Origin: Rhodobacteraceae bacterium KLH11
GTDB taxonomy: Bacteria > Pseudomonadota > Alphaproteobacteria > Rhodobacterales > Rhodobacteraceae
Reading direction: 5' to 3'
DNA: 64,000 nt
NCBI GenBank assembly: GCA_000158135.1
Contig: DS999531.1
Span: forward strand, 1,865,485-1,929,484
Shown in pieces: positions 17,696-26,982 of the stretch. The position numbers and the translations under genes were made by a program. Each line of letters starts with the position of its first letter. Position 1 is the first letter of the stretch. A model generated the notes under the pieces. The model was not told where the DNA came from. It did no database searches and saw nothing but the letters and a program-made list of their open reading frames with translations.

Positions 17696-19051
17696 ATGAA
17701 ACTCTTTCCGCATGACGATGCAGTCCTCTATGAAACTGGTTTCGGTGACGACACCTTTGGGCGCAAAGAAATATCGAAACAGCTTTCTGATTTGGTAGAA
17801 CGCATTGAAAGCCCCTTGGTCATTGCGCTTGACGACAGTTGGGGACAAGGAAAAAGCTATTTCCTGAAAAGGTGGGTGGCAGCTCATACCGCAGTTAACG
17901 AAGGGACCGCAACGACCGTCTATTTCGATGCTTTCGAAAACGACTACCTCGCTGACCCGCTTGTATCATTGATAGCAGCTGTCACAGTACGAATGCCGAA
18001 GGGGCAGAAGTCCAAGGTTGAAAAGATAAAGAAGGCCGCAACAAGGCTTATCAAGCCAGCGTTTGGTGTCGCTCTATCCATTGCTACATTCGGGGCCAAG
18101 GAAGAGCTAGGTGAAATGGGCGATGCCATCGTGGACGCCGCAAGCTCGGAAACCAAAGATTTCGCAACAGACTTGTGGAAGGCGGAAGAGGATCGTAGCG
18201 CGGCAATGGAGTCCTTTCGTGGAATTCTGTCCGACATGATCAAAACGACGAACAAGGCGCTCGTCATCGTTGTGGATGAGCTAGACAGATGCCGTCCAGA
18301 TTATGCGTTATCAGTTCTAGAAATCATCAAGCATCTATTTTCTGTGGATCACGTCCACTTTGTGCTTGGCGTAAACTCTAAGGCATTGGAAAACAGCGTC
18401 AAGGCGCGATACGGTGCGGAAATCGATGCCAGTAACTACCTTAAGAAATTTATCAATCTGAAGTTTTCGCTCCCGAAGACAATTGGTGCACACGATCCAA
18501 GTCAGGTCATCGTAGAATATGCTGTACAACAAGCTGACGTCATGGAGTTGCCTGAACGGATAACTAAGCGGGCGACAAGCCTGTTGAAGTATATCAGTGA
18601 AACAAGGGACGTTTCCCTAAGGGATGTAGGCAAAATCCTATCTAACATCGCTTTGTTACCCGATAAGATACACACTACAAACTATGTGAATGCTTACATC
18701 GACGTGGTTGCGGCCTTAGTCGTCATATCTGTCGTAGATCCAGATATGCACAGAAGAATTTTGGATCGGACCGTTACATTCACGGAGTTGAGGGATTTTC
18801 TCAACGCGCCCGAGCGCTTGACCAAGGAACGAATTGGCGAGGACTACAACCCCGAGTACGAATATGATGTCACAATTTGGTTGACTGTACTAACTTTTTG
18901 CGTGATGGGAGATGCAATTAAAGATTGCACTGGCCTGCCAGATTGGGCACCTTTCATGGGCTCTAATTCCGAATTCTTCGGACGTGTTAGAAGTCCCGTT
19001 GATATGCCTAGACAGATACAAAGAGATTGGATCGACCTCTTTCGTCTTTGA
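17696..19051 (+). CDS. KAP-family P-loop NTPase
   Basis: I prefer ATG 17696 (MKLFPHDDAVLYETG) over a TTG six bases upstream, giving 451 residues. The family signatures are FGRKEISKQLSDLVE, Walker A in ALDDSWGQGKSYFLKRW (about residues 40-56), YFDAFENDYLADPL (the KAP W/F-x-A-W/F box), and Walker B in VIVVDELDRCRPDYAL (about 186-201), then LGVNSKALENSVKARYG. A hydrophobic stretch around LIKPAFGVALSIATFGA sits in the usual insertion point of membrane helices between Walker A and B, though here it is short. KAP NTPases include F-plasmid PifA, which excludes phage T7, so a defence role is plausible in this island. The gene is the last before tRNA-Gln. Confidence 0.88.
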   Translation: MKLFPHDDAVLYETGFGDDTFGRKEISKQLSDLVERIESPLVIALDDSWGQGKSYFLKRWVAAHTAVNEGTATTVYFDAFENDYLADPLVSLIAAVTVRMPKGQKSKVEKIKKAATRLIKPAFGVALSIATFGAKEELGEMGDAIVDAASSETKDFATDLWKAEEDRSAAMESFRGILSDMIKTTNKALVIVVDELDRCRPDYALSVLEIIKHLFSVDHVHFVLGVNSKALENSVKARYGAEIDASNYLKKFINLKFSLPKTIGAHDPSQVIVEYAVQQADVMELPERITKRATSLLKYISETRDVSLRDVGKILSNIALLPDKIHTTNYVNAYIDVVAALVVISVVDPDMHRRILDRTVTFTELRDFLNAPERLTKERIGEDYNPEYEYDVTIWLTVLTFCVMGDAIKDCTGLPDWAPFMGSNSEFFGRVRSPVDMPRQIQRDWIDLFRL

Positions 19052-19479
19052 AATGCGCTCACCAGTGAAACTATCGTCATGCAAACTGTTTTGTCACGAA
19101 GGTCCGCTTTGGGTAAGTCGCAGCGGCGTAGAGCTGCCACGCCAATGTCCAGTTTGGGGTCGCGCCTGTGGCCAAAGCCGCCAAAAGTTTGCAACTTTGC
19201 AATGTCCGGTCTCTGCGCGCTTTAGCCATTCGCGTCGCCAAATCGCTCAAAAACAGAAAAACGCGCTGCTGCAACTTTCTTTGTCACATACTGCAAAAAA
19301 CCGTGGCGAGCTACACTTATCGTGGCAGATCTTGGAATCAAGAAAAATAGACAAGTTGGCTGAGATCAGCCCGCCAAAACCGCCAGGACTGGTAAAAAGT
19401 CGCCGTCTTACCCGTCAAAAGTTGCGTTTCAAGCCGGACAAGTTCCGATTCTTACCGGACGACACAATCGGGAAATTTA
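19052..19479. other. Intergenic stretch between the KAP gene and tRNA-Gln
   Basis: 428 bp. One frame stays open over most of it, but the composition (QSRQKFATLQC, RRQIAQKQKNALLQL) and the lack of a start with ribosome binding site make it unconvincing as coding. It would be the place of an island attachment junction, yet I saw no integrase gene here and no copy of the tRNA 3' end to the left. Confidence 0.45.
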
Positions 19480-19554
19480 TGGCTGGGGTGGTAGGATTCG
19501 AACCTACGATACACGGTACCAAAAACCGCTGCCTTACCACTTGGCTACACCCCA
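19480..19554 (-). tRNA. tRNA-Gln (anticodon TTG)
   Basis: Read on the minus strand it folds into a full cloverleaf of 75 nt: acceptor TGGGGTG pairs with CACCCCA, D-arm GCC/GGC, anticodon stem GCGGT/ACCGT-like around loop TTTTGGT giving anticodon TTG, T-arm with GGTTCGAATCC, discriminator G and encoded CCA. The 3' end faces the accessory region on the left and the 5' end faces core genes on the right, the usual orientation for an island integrated at a tRNA. Confidence 0.97.
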
Positions 19555-19808
19555 ACGATGAGCGGCTGTCTACGACTGTTGCTTTCCGGGTTCAAGCGCT
19601 TTTTTGGGCAAATGTCGCATCAGTTTGCAATTTCTTTTTGTGGTGGTGTGTCCCCGGTCTGACGATCACCTGTCGATGCATTCAAACAGTGCATGGTCGT
19701 TTATTGCCGAGAAATTCTAAGGGGGTTAGTTCCGGATTTCGCCCTTGCTTGACACCATAAACCGCCCGCCTTTGAACGATATGTCGACCGCTGGAACATG
19801 CAGGCCTG

Positions 19809-20330
19809 CTATTCGCGGATTTCGGAAGAATCGACACCCCAGAGGTTGGTTTTGAGGGTCCAGCCCCGATATCCTCCGGCGGAAATACGGCACCAGTCGG
19901 GTGAACATTCTTCCAGTCGGGCGACAACGCCGGTTTCGAAATGCGCATTCACCTGCGTATTCGGGTCAGGCAGGGCGTAGACCGGCAACAGTTCGGCTTC
20001 GATCAGGACCGTGCGCACGCCCGATAGCAACGCATAATGCACCCAGCCTCCGGCACCGTCGCGGTCCTGGACCTTGCGCCAATTGCCGTATTCGGCGGTG
20101 ATCTGCAAAGGCATGCCGCGCCGTTTGAAGACCCAGTCGATTCGATGGGTCAGCGATGGTCCGCGGCGGACATTGCCCTCGGCTGCTTTCATCGAAACGT
20201 ATCGGGGCAGAGGCAGATTCGTTACCGGGCCACGTTTCTCCTGCGCGGATGCGGTGACGGTGCCCAACGCGAGAAGAAATACCGAGATCGCCGCCACCAA
20301 ATGGCGGTTTACTGAAAAACTAGCCCTCAC
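19809..20330 (-). CDS. Exported SH3-like domain protein
   Basis: Start set at GTG 20330 because a signal peptide follows directly (LVAAISVFLLALGTVTASAQ); the frame is open further upstream but that part looks non-coding and overlaps the divergent gene's leader. Product 173 residues. The mature part holds two bacterial SH3-like units: LPRYVSMKAAEGNVRRGPS ... RRGMPLQITAEYGNWRKVQD, and LLPVYALPDPNTQVNAHFE ... PDWCRISAGGYRGW. The family (SH3_4 type) is exported to the periplasm in alphaproteobacteria, where a cell-wall role is assumed. It is divergent from the hydroxyacid dehydrogenase gene. Confidence 0.85.
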   Translation of the reverse strand: MRASFSVNRHLVAAISVFLLALGTVTASAQEKRGPVTNLPLPRYVSMKAAEGNVRRGPSLTHRIDWVFKRRGMPLQITAEYGNWRKVQDRDGAGGWVHYALLSGVRTVLIEAELLPVYALPDPNTQVNAHFETGVVARLEECSPDWCRISAGGYRGWTLKTNLWGVDSSEIRE

Positions 20331-20469
20331 TGCCTGCCTGCTCTTATTGCCTGTGGATCGAGTTCCGAAAAAAGGTTGAGGAGATGCCCATGGGGTTCTT
20401 GTGCCCCGTCTAATCCTGCGCCACGATGCCATGGCGCGTGGCAGTTTGCAAAGCGGTAGGAGAGCCAAG

Positions 20470-21456
20470 GTGTCAAGAGAACGTCTGAGTGTTGTCGTTA
20501 CGCGACGGTTGCCAGAAGCGGTGGAAACCCGGTTGAGCGAGCTTTTCGATGTAAAGCTGCGCGACAATGATACGCTGATGACGCGCGAGGAGCTGATGGC
20601 GGCTGTCAGAGAGGCCGATGTGCTGGTTCCAACCATCACTGATACCATTGATGCGGGCATTCTGGGGCAGGCTGGCGAAAAGCTGCGCCTGATCGCGAAC
20701 TATGGTGCGGGGGTTGATAATATCGACGTGGCAACGGCGCGGCAGCGGGGCATTCTGGTCTCGAACACACCCGGCGTGCTGACGGATGATACCGCCGATA
20801 TGACCATGGCCCTGATCCTGGCCGTTACGCGGCGCATCCCCGAAGGGTTGGGCGTGATGCAAAAGGGTGACTGGGCCGGTTGGGCTCCGACTGCTTTGCT
20901 GGGCGGGCGGGTCGGAGGCCGCAGGTTGGGCATTCTGGGCATGGGTCGGATCGGGCAAGCGGTTGCCCGGCGCGCCAGCGCGTTTGGCATGCAGGTGCAT
21001 TATCACAACCGTCGCCGGTTGCGCCCCGAGATCGAACAGGAATTGGAGGCGACCTATTGGGACAGTCTGGATCAGATGGTGGCGCGGATGGATGTCATCT
21101 CGGTCAACTGCCCGTCGACGCCGTCTACTTTCCATCTGATGAATGCGCGGCGATTGAAGTTGATAAAACCTTCGGCGGTTATTGTGAATACGTCGCGCGG
21201 CGAAGTCGTCGATGAAAACGCCCTGACCCGAATGATCCGGGCAGGTGAGATTGCGGGGGCAGGGCTGGACGTTTACGAGCAGGGGACCAACGTGAACCCC
21301 CGTCTTCGGCAACTGCCCAACGTGGTTCTGTTGCCGCATATGGGTTCGGCCACGCTGGAAGGGCGGATCGAGATGGGTGAGAAAGTGATTATCAATATCA
21401 AGACGTTCGAGGATGGCCATCGCCCACCGGATCAGGTTGTGCCAGCGATGCTCTAG
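20470..21456 (+). CDS. D-2-hydroxyacid dehydrogenase (glyoxylate/hydroxypyruvate reductase type)
   Basis: Start at GTG 20470 (MSRERLSVVVTRRLPEAVE), preceded by GTAGGAGAG at good spacing; 328 residues. NAD(P)-binding motif LGILGMGRIGQAVARRA, substrate loop NYGAGVDNIDV, catalytic Arg in NTSRGEVVDENAL, Glu in the GAGLDVYEQ segment, and catalytic His in LLPHMGSAT. This is the D-isomer-specific 2-hydroxyacid dehydrogenase family, closest in pattern to glycerate dehydrogenase/glyoxylate reductase. It reduces 2-oxoacids such as glyoxylate or hydroxypyruvate with NAD(P)H. The following gene, a GlcD/D-lactate dehydrogenase-type flavoprotein, starts 27 bp later, so the pair probably handles 2-hydroxyacids together. 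Confidence 0.88.
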   Translation: MSRERLSVVVTRRLPEAVETRLSELFDVKLRDNDTLMTREELMAAVREADVLVPTITDTIDAGILGQAGEKLRLIANYGAGVDNIDVATARQRGILVSNTPGVLTDDTADMTMALILAVTRRIPEGLGVMQKGDWAGWAPTALLGGRVGGRRLGILGMGRIGQAVARRASAFGMQVHYHNRRRLRPEIEQELEATYWDSLDQMVARMDVISVNCPSTPSTFHLMNARRLKLIKPSAVIVNTSRGEVVDENALTRMIRAGEIAGAGLDVYEQGTNVNPRLRQLPNVVLLPHMGSATLEGRIEMGEKVIINIKTFEDGHRPPDQVVPAML

Positions 21457-21483
21457 GCAATGGCCTGAACGAAGGGGAATGTG

Positions 21484-22881
21484 ATGGTGCAGGCAGCCAC
21501 CTTGCCGCGAAATGAAGCCGGAATTGAAACGGCGGTTGGTATTCTGAAGCAGAGGTTCGGGGATCGGTTGCAGACCGGTGCCGCGATCCGCGCGCAACAT
21601 GGTCACACCACGACGTGGATCGAAAACCAGAGCCCGGATGCGGTGGTGTTTCCGCACTCAACGGAAGACGTGGCCCAGATCATCAGAACCTGCGGGGCGC
21701 ACAAGGTGCCGGTGATACCGTTTGGAACCGGGACATCGCTTGAAGGGCATGTGAACGCTCCGGCGGGCGGCATATCTGTCGACCTGACGCAGATGAACAG
21801 GATTTTGGCCGTGAATACGAGCGATCTGGATTGCATTGTGCAACCGGGGGTCACCCGCGAGGATCTGAACACTCATCTGCGCGATCAGGGCCTGTTCTTT
21901 CCCATTGATCCCGGGGCAAATGCCTCGTTGGGTGGTATGGCCGCGACCCGTGCCTCGGGGACCAATGCAGTGCGCTATGGAACCATGAAGGATAACGTGC
22001 TGAGCCTTGAGGCGGTGATGCCGGACGGGCAGGTTATTCGCACCGGGCACCGTGCGCGCAAATCCTCGGCAGGGTATGATCTGACACGCCTGCTGATCGG
22101 GGCTGAGGGGACATTGGGTATCATCACCGAAATAACGCTGCGCCTGCAGGGCATCCCCGAGGCCATCACCTCGGCCCGCTGTTCGTTTCCCACCGTGGAT
22201 GCGGCCTGTCAGGCGGTGATGATGACGATCCAGTATGGCATACCGGTTGCCCGGATCGAGTTGCTGGACCAGATGTCGGTTCAGGCGGCCAATGCCTATT
22301 CCGGGCTGGACCTGCCCGAAACGCCCCTGTTGCTGCTGGAGTTCCATGGCTCAGACAGCGGTGCGGCCGAGCAGGCGGAAACCTTTGGCCAGATCGCGGC
22401 TGAGTTCGGCGGGGTTGATTTCACGGCGACCTCGACGACGGAAGAGCGCAACAAGCTCTGGCAGGCGCGCCATGACATGTATTGGGCCAGCCTGCAGTTG
22501 CGGCCCGGGGCGCAGGGGATCTCAACGGATGTCTGCGTTCCGATCTCGCGCTTGGCCGAATGTGTGACCGCAGCGCAGGACAAAGCGCAGGAGCTGGGCC
22601 TGCTGGCGCCGATCGTAGGCCATGTCGGTGACGGGAATTTCCACACATTGGTGTTGCTCGATATGGAGATCGCGACGGAAGTATCCGCTGCCGAGGAATT
22701 CGTCGGGTGGCTGAACGATCTGGCCATCTCGATGAATGGGACCTGCACCGGAGAGCACGGGATCGGGCAGGGCAAGCGGCCCTATCTGGTGAAAGAGCTT
22801 GGGGCGGCAACGGCCTATATGGCCGCGATCAAGGCGGCACTGGATCCGGACAACATTATGAATCCGGGCAAGATTCTCTGA
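21484..22881 (+). CDS. FAD-linked D-2-hydroxyacid (D-lactate/glycolate type) dehydrogenase
   Basis: 465 residues from ATG 21484, with GAAGGGGA upstream. N-terminal FAD-binding domain of the PCMH type: DAVVFPHSTEDVAQIIR, PVIPFGTGTSLEGHVN, DPGANASLGGMAATRASG, then ILRTGH-like and LIGAEGTLGIITEITLRL. C-terminal oxidase domain with HVGDGNFHTLVLLD, GTCTGEHGIGQGKR and DPDNIMNPGKIL. This is the D-lactate dehydrogenase (cytochrome)/GlcD family, which oxidises D-lactate or similar acids and passes electrons to the respiratory chain. Substrate cannot be fixed from sequence. Co-directional with the upstream reductase gene. Confidence 0.88.
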   Translation: MVQAATLPRNEAGIETAVGILKQRFGDRLQTGAAIRAQHGHTTTWIENQSPDAVVFPHSTEDVAQIIRTCGAHKVPVIPFGTGTSLEGHVNAPAGGISVDLTQMNRILAVNTSDLDCIVQPGVTREDLNTHLRDQGLFFPIDPGANASLGGMAATRASGTNAVRYGTMKDNVLSLEAVMPDGQVIRTGHRARKSSAGYDLTRLLIGAEGTLGIITEITLRLQGIPEAITSARCSFPTVDAACQAVMMTIQYGIPVARIELLDQMSVQAANAYSGLDLPETPLLLLEFHGSDSGAAEQAETFGQIAAEFGGVDFTATSTTEERNKLWQARHDMYWASLQLRPGAQGISTDVCVPISRLAECVTAAQDKAQELGLLAPIVGHVGDGNFHTLVLLDMEIATEVSAAEEFVGWLNDLAISMNGTCTGEHGIGQGKRPYLVKELGAATAYMAAIKAALDPDNIMNPGKIL

Positions 22882-22983
22882 TCTTCGGACATAGGTCGCA
22901 AATCCAAGGGTCGGACATAAGCGCGCCGCAATCTTATGCCAATGATGCCTTCCAGAGCAGAATGTGATTCTCCGAGGGCATCT

Positions 22984-24228
22984 ATGGGCGCGTTGCGTTT
23001 TATCGGGTTTTTGTTGATCGTGGCGATGGTCATCGCAGGTCTCGATTATTACCAGCAAGACAAGAAGCAAGACGGGGGTTTGTCGCTCAGCGGATATGTT
23101 GAGACGATCAATTCCCGTTTCGGCGTGTTCAAAGCTGAACAGGTCGCCAAAAAGGCTGAGCGTGATCGTAAAGAGAACTGGGATGCTGGCGCAAAATCCT
23201 ATCTGCCCGCGCCACCCGAGGGCTGGAACCGGTATGAGCTGACCGATGCCGAAAGCCAACCGGTCAGGGCCGTGTTGACCGGTTTTGCCCCGTCACCGCT
23301 GATCGGCTCCATCTCAGGTCAGGCAGAGCTGAGCCGCCTTACCGCCGAAGGGCGCGACGGGGTGATACGCAAGCTGGCCGAGACGGGGTATGTATATGAA
23401 AAAGATGATGAAGTTGTCTGGTTCGACATCACTCTGAAGCCGAAGAAAGCGCGTAACACTTTGGTAGGCCTGGCATTGGGGCGGCAGAGTGATTTCATGA
23501 ACGCCATGGAGGTCTCGCAGGGGTTTGCCGTGATTGACGGTGTTGCGTTCTCCGAGGTGATCAGCGACATTTCAGGCGTTTCTGGGGACAGCGAACTTCG
23601 CCGGATCAAGGGCCGCATCGGCTTTGATGAAGAGGTGGTGCTGAGACTGCACACCGATGCAGGCGACACCACGATACGAGAGTTTCTGGGCGCGGTCGAT
23701 CTGACCGGGTTGAACGCCTTGTTGGAGTTCCCGTCCGCTGCGACTGGTCAGGGGATTGAGGTACCGCTTGAGCAGCAGCCCGAAATGGCCGAGAAGATGC
23801 AGCACCTCTATGGCAAGATGGTGGCCCTGCAGGATCGCGCCACCCAGGAGAAAATCGAGAATATGGATGTGGGGGCGGTCATGCTGAACACGCTGACCGC
23901 GGCAGATTTCAATGCCGAAGGCATGGTTGATATCACTGGTGGCAAGGTTTTCGAAAATCAGGACAATCTGCAAATGGCGTATGGCAAGGCGTTAGAGCTT
24001 CTGTTGCGTTCAGACCAGCGTCAGGCTGATGCCGCACCTTCTGGTTCGGGCGGAGGGTTTTTCAAGGGTCTGCTGCAAAAGCTTCCCGGTTTTGGCGTGT
24101 CGAAGGATCGTACCGAAGTAGCGGAAGTACCGGCAGCCCCATCCGAGGTGCGTGTGCGCAAAGCCAATGAAAGCTCTTCCTGTGCCACAAATGGCACCTT
24201 CAAGCGCTGCTCGTTCGAAAAGAACTAA
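22984..24228 (+). CDS. Membrane-anchored periplasmic protein of unknown function
   Basis: Start at ATG 22984 (MGALRFIGFLLIVAMVIAGLD), preceded by GAGG; 414 residues. A single N-terminal transmembrane helix (about 4-22) is followed by a soluble domain with a charged helix (VAKKAERDRKENWDAGAKSYLP) and a beta-rich central part. The tail is Gly/Pro/Ser rich (SGSGGGFFKGLLQKLPGF) and ends with two Cys in SSCATNGTFKRCSF. I do not recognise the family; it is of core-gene composition and followed by a clean terminator, so it is transcribed as its own unit or with the dehydrogenase pair 103 bp upstream. Confidence 0.75.
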   Translation: MGALRFIGFLLIVAMVIAGLDYYQQDKKQDGGLSLSGYVETINSRFGVFKAEQVAKKAERDRKENWDAGAKSYLPAPPEGWNRYELTDAESQPVRAVLTGFAPSPLIGSISGQAELSRLTAEGRDGVIRKLAETGYVYEKDDEVVWFDITLKPKKARNTLVGLALGRQSDFMNAMEVSQGFAVIDGVAFSEVISDISGVSGDSELRRIKGRIGFDEEVVLRLHTDAGDTTIREFLGAVDLTGLNALLEFPSAATGQGIEVPLEQQPEMAEKMQHLYGKMVALQDRATQEKIENMDVGAVMLNTLTAADFNAEGMVDITGGKVFENQDNLQMAYGKALELLLRSDQRQADAAPSGSGGGFFKGLLQKLPGFGVSKDRTEVAEVPAAPSEVRVRKANESSSCATNGTFKRCSFEKN

Positions 24229-24250
24229 GCCACCTGGCATCTGAAAACGG

Positions 24251-24279
24251 CGACCCGTTGCAGTAGCGGGTCGTTTTTT
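24251..24279 (+). terminator. Rho-independent terminator
   Basis: Stem CGACCCG (24251-24257) pairs with CGGGTCG (24267-24273) over a 9-nt loop and is followed by TTTTTT. It closes the 22984-24228 gene. Confidence 0.9.
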
Positions 24280-24366
24280 AATTCTCACTGGTCGGATGAA
24301 TGTCGCGCCGGGGCGCGCAAATGCGCCATATGGTGTCAACTGAATTCAAGGGGGAGACGCCCGGTT

Positions 24367-26874
24367 ATGAAAACCCAAGTCAAAGCACTGGTTGTTGGCG
24401 GCGGCGCTGTCGGTACTTCGATTGCCTATCATTTGGCCAAAGCCGGCTGGGACGATGTGATGCTGATCGAGCGGGATGAACTGACATCGGGCTCGACATG
24501 GCATGCGGCGGGCCTACTGCCGCTGTTCAACATGTCCTATGCGACAACCCATATCCACAAATACTCGGTCGATTTCTACAAGACGCTTGAGGAAGAGACC
24601 GGCCTGAACGCAGGCTTTGCCGTGGTTGGCAACCTGCGCATGGCGCAGACGCAGGAGCGTATGGACGAATACATGCTCTATGCCTCCACTGCTGAAACCT
24701 GCGATGTGGCTTACGAATGGCTGACCCCCGAACAGATCAAGGAACGCTGGCCGTTGATCGAAACCTCTGACCTGAAGGGGGCGATCTACCATACCGAGGA
24801 TGGCTATATTAACCCAGCCGACGTGACTCAGGCCATGGCCAAAGGGGCCCGTCAGCGCGGGGTCGATATCGTGCGCAAGATGCAGGCCGACGCGTTCCAC
24901 TGGAACGGCACCCATTGGGAAGTCACCTGCACCAAGATGGTCGAAAAGGGCGGCAATCTTGTCGAAAGTGACGAGCAGGTGGTGATCACCGCCGAGCATG
25001 TCGTGACCGCATCGGGCAACCATGCACAGCGCACGGCCAAGATGCTGGGCATCAAGATGCCCGCGATCCCGGTCGAACACACGTTCATCGTCATGGACAA
25101 AGACCCAGAGCTGGTTAAATGGCGCGAGGGGGGCAACCCCGAGCACCCCGTTGTCCGCGACGCTGACAACGAATCCTACGCGCGCGAGGAACGCGGCGGC
25201 TGGATTCTGGGCATCTATGAACACGGGGCCCCCGCGCGCTTTGAACATGGCGTGCCGGACAGCTTCCGCGCCGACCTGTTCCCGCTGGATCTGGACCGGA
25301 TCGCGGATCAGTACATGGCAATGGCCGAACGTGTGCCCTCCTGCGCCGACTCCGGCCTGAAAGACGATTTCAACGGCCCCATCTGCTACACCCCCGACGG
25401 CAACCCGCTGGTTGGCCCGGCCCCGGGTTTGCGCAACATGTGGCTGGCCGAGGGCTTCAGCTTCGGGATCACCGCTGCGGGCGGCACCGGTTACTATCTG
25501 GCGCAGATGATGGTCGACGGCGAAGCCGAGATCGACATGGTCTCGCTGGATCCCAAACGCTACTCGTCGAACTGGATGACCACCGAGTTCGCGGCGCGTA
25601 AGAACGAAGAGTGCTATGAGCACGTCTATATCCTGCACCACCCGGATGAAGAGCGTGAAGCCTGCCGTCCTTTGCGCACGGTTCCGGCCTATGACCGCCA
25701 GAAAGCACGCGGTGCTCAGTTCGGTTGGGTCAACGGATGGGAACGTCCGAACTATTTCGGCCCACTGGACGCACCTGACAACTTTGACAAAGAAAGCCGT
25801 AGCTTCCGCCGTGGTGGCTGGTGGCAGTATGCCGTCGAAGAGGCCAAAGCGATCCGCGAAGGCGTTGGCCTGATCGACGCGTCAGCCTTCACCAAGCATG
25901 TCGTCAAAGGCCCCGGTGCAACTCAGTTCCTGGACTGGTTCACCTGCAATAAGCTGCCCAAGGTCGGCCGCATCAACCTGACCTACGCGCTGACCTCGCA
26001 CGGGACCACCCGCACCGAATACACCATCGTCCGTAATGGCGAGGACACCTACTACATCGTCTCTGCCGGCGCCTGGACTGAGTACGACGCCGACTACCTG
26101 CGCAAGGCGGCTGAGGACAAGATGGAGGAGTTCGGCTACATCGAAATCCAGGACGTGACCACCCAGTGGGGCGTCTTTGCCATCGCCGGTCCCAAATCAC
26201 GTGACGTTCTGAAAGAGGTCATCAAGGACGCCGATCTGGAAACCGCACTGTCCAACAAACGCTTCCCGTGGCTATCGGCCCGTCAGATCGAACTGGGCAT
26301 GTGTCCGGTCAACGCGATCCGCGTGGCCTATACCGGTGAGCTGGGTTGGGAACTGCATCACCCAATCGAGATGCAAAACTACCTGTTCGATCTGCTGGAA
26401 AAAGCGGGTGAGAAGCACGGGATGAAGCTGGTCGGCGCGCGCGCCCAGAACTGGCTGCGTCAGGAGAAATCCTATCGCGCCTTCGGCACTGAATTAGGTC
26501 GCGATGCGACCCCGCTTGAGGCTGACCTGCCGCGCTTTGTCGACTTGTCCAAGGATTTCTACGGCAAAGCCAAGCTGGAAGAGACCGGCGTGCGCGTGAA
26601 GTGCTGCACCCTGCTGATCGATGGTCCGGACGATGCCGATCCATGGGGTCGCGAGGCGCTGTACACGCCGGAGGGCGCGCGCGCGGGTCGTCTGACGTCG
26701 GGCGGTTACTCGGTCGCGTTCGAGAAATCCATCGGCATGGGCTATGTGAAGCCTGAACTGGCGGTCGAAGGCACCAGACTGAAAGTTAAAATACAAGACA
26801 AGCTATGGGATGCGGTCGTCACCTGCGACAGCCCTTATGACCCGAAAAACGAAACTATCCGCAAGGATGGTTGA
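24367..26874 (+). CDS. Dimethylglycine/sarcosine dehydrogenase-like flavoprotein (DAO + GcvT domains)
   Basis: 835 residues. N-terminal FAD domain (VKALVVGGGAVGTSIAYHL, then IERDELTSGSTWHAAGL); the His in STWHAAGL, about residue 46, is the position covalently linked to FAD in dimethylglycine and sarcosine dehydrogenases. The DAO domain ends near residue 390, followed by a FAO_M-type linker (EFAARKNEECYEHVY) and the aminomethyltransferase (GcvT) domains with IAGPKSRDVLKEV, AYTGELGWELHHP and a C-terminal GYSVAFEKSIGMGYVKPE. Such enzymes oxidatively remove a methyl group from N-methylglycines and transfer it to tetrahydrofolate, in betaine and methylamine degradation, common in Roseobacters. The exact substrate (dimethylglycine, sarcosine or other) is unclear. 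Confidence 0.88.
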   Translation: MKTQVKALVVGGGAVGTSIAYHLAKAGWDDVMLIERDELTSGSTWHAAGLLPLFNMSYATTHIHKYSVDFYKTLEEETGLNAGFAVVGNLRMAQTQERMDEYMLYASTAETCDVAYEWLTPEQIKERWPLIETSDLKGAIYHTEDGYINPADVTQAMAKGARQRGVDIVRKMQADAFHWNGTHWEVTCTKMVEKGGNLVESDEQVVITAEHVVTASGNHAQRTAKMLGIKMPAIPVEHTFIVMDKDPELVKWREGGNPEHPVVRDADNESYAREERGGWILGIYEHGAPARFEHGVPDSFRADLFPLDLDRIADQYMAMAERVPSCADSGLKDDFNGPICYTPDGNPLVGPAPGLRNMWLAEGFSFGITAAGGTGYYLAQMMVDGEAEIDMVSLDPKRYSSNWMTTEFAARKNEECYEHVYILHHPDEEREACRPLRTVPAYDRQKARGAQFGWVNGWERPNYFGPLDAPDNFDKESRSFRRGGWWQYAVEEAKAIREGVGLIDASAFTKHVVKGPGATQFLDWFTCNKLPKVGRINLTYALTSHGTTRTEYTIVRNGEDTYYIVSAGAWTEYDADYLRKAAEDKMEEFGYIEIQDVTTQWGVFAIAGPKSRDVLKEVIKDADLETALSNKRFPWLSARQIELGMCPVNAIRVAYTGELGWELHHPIEMQNYLFDLLEKAGEKHGMKLVGARAQNWLRQEKSYRAFGTELGRDATPLEADLPRFVDLSKDFYGKAKLEETGVRVKCCTLLIDGPDDADPWGREALYTPEGARAGRLTSGGYSVAFEKSIGMGYVKPELAVEGTRLKVKIQDKLWDAVVTCDSPYDPKNETIRKDG

Positions 26875-26928
26875 TCCGGTCTGGGCAATCGGGGGCGCGA
26901 CTGCAATGCGTCGCCTTCAGCGCCGCAT

Positions 26929-26962
26929 GCCTCCGGCGGAGGTATTTGGAAACAGAAGAAGA
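26929..26962 (+). repeat. Short palindromic-type repeat, copy 1
   Basis: Begins GCCTCCGGCGGAGGTATTT (itself containing the palindrome CCTCCGGCGGAGG) and ends in a purine-rich GAAGAAGAG tail. The same core recurs reversed at 27083-27117 and in variant form at 35012-35050, 38670-38730 and 40718-40778. Confidence 0.8.
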
Positions 26963-26982
26963 GGCCGGAGTAAAGAAATCCA

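Noticed and set aside
19052..19479. Open frame running from the KAP stop through the tRNA-Gln gene
   Set aside because: It passes through the tRNA and lacks a plausible start; composition is not protein-like.
20473..21657. 394-codon minus-strand frame opposite the hydroxyacid dehydrogenase
   Set aside because: The plus-strand gene has catalytic Arg/Glu/His and a good ribosome site; the antisense frame has His/Arg/Gln-rich shadow composition.
24514..25641. 375-codon minus-strand frame inside the dimethylglycine dehydrogenase-like gene
   Set aside because: Shadow of a well-supported flavoprotein gene.
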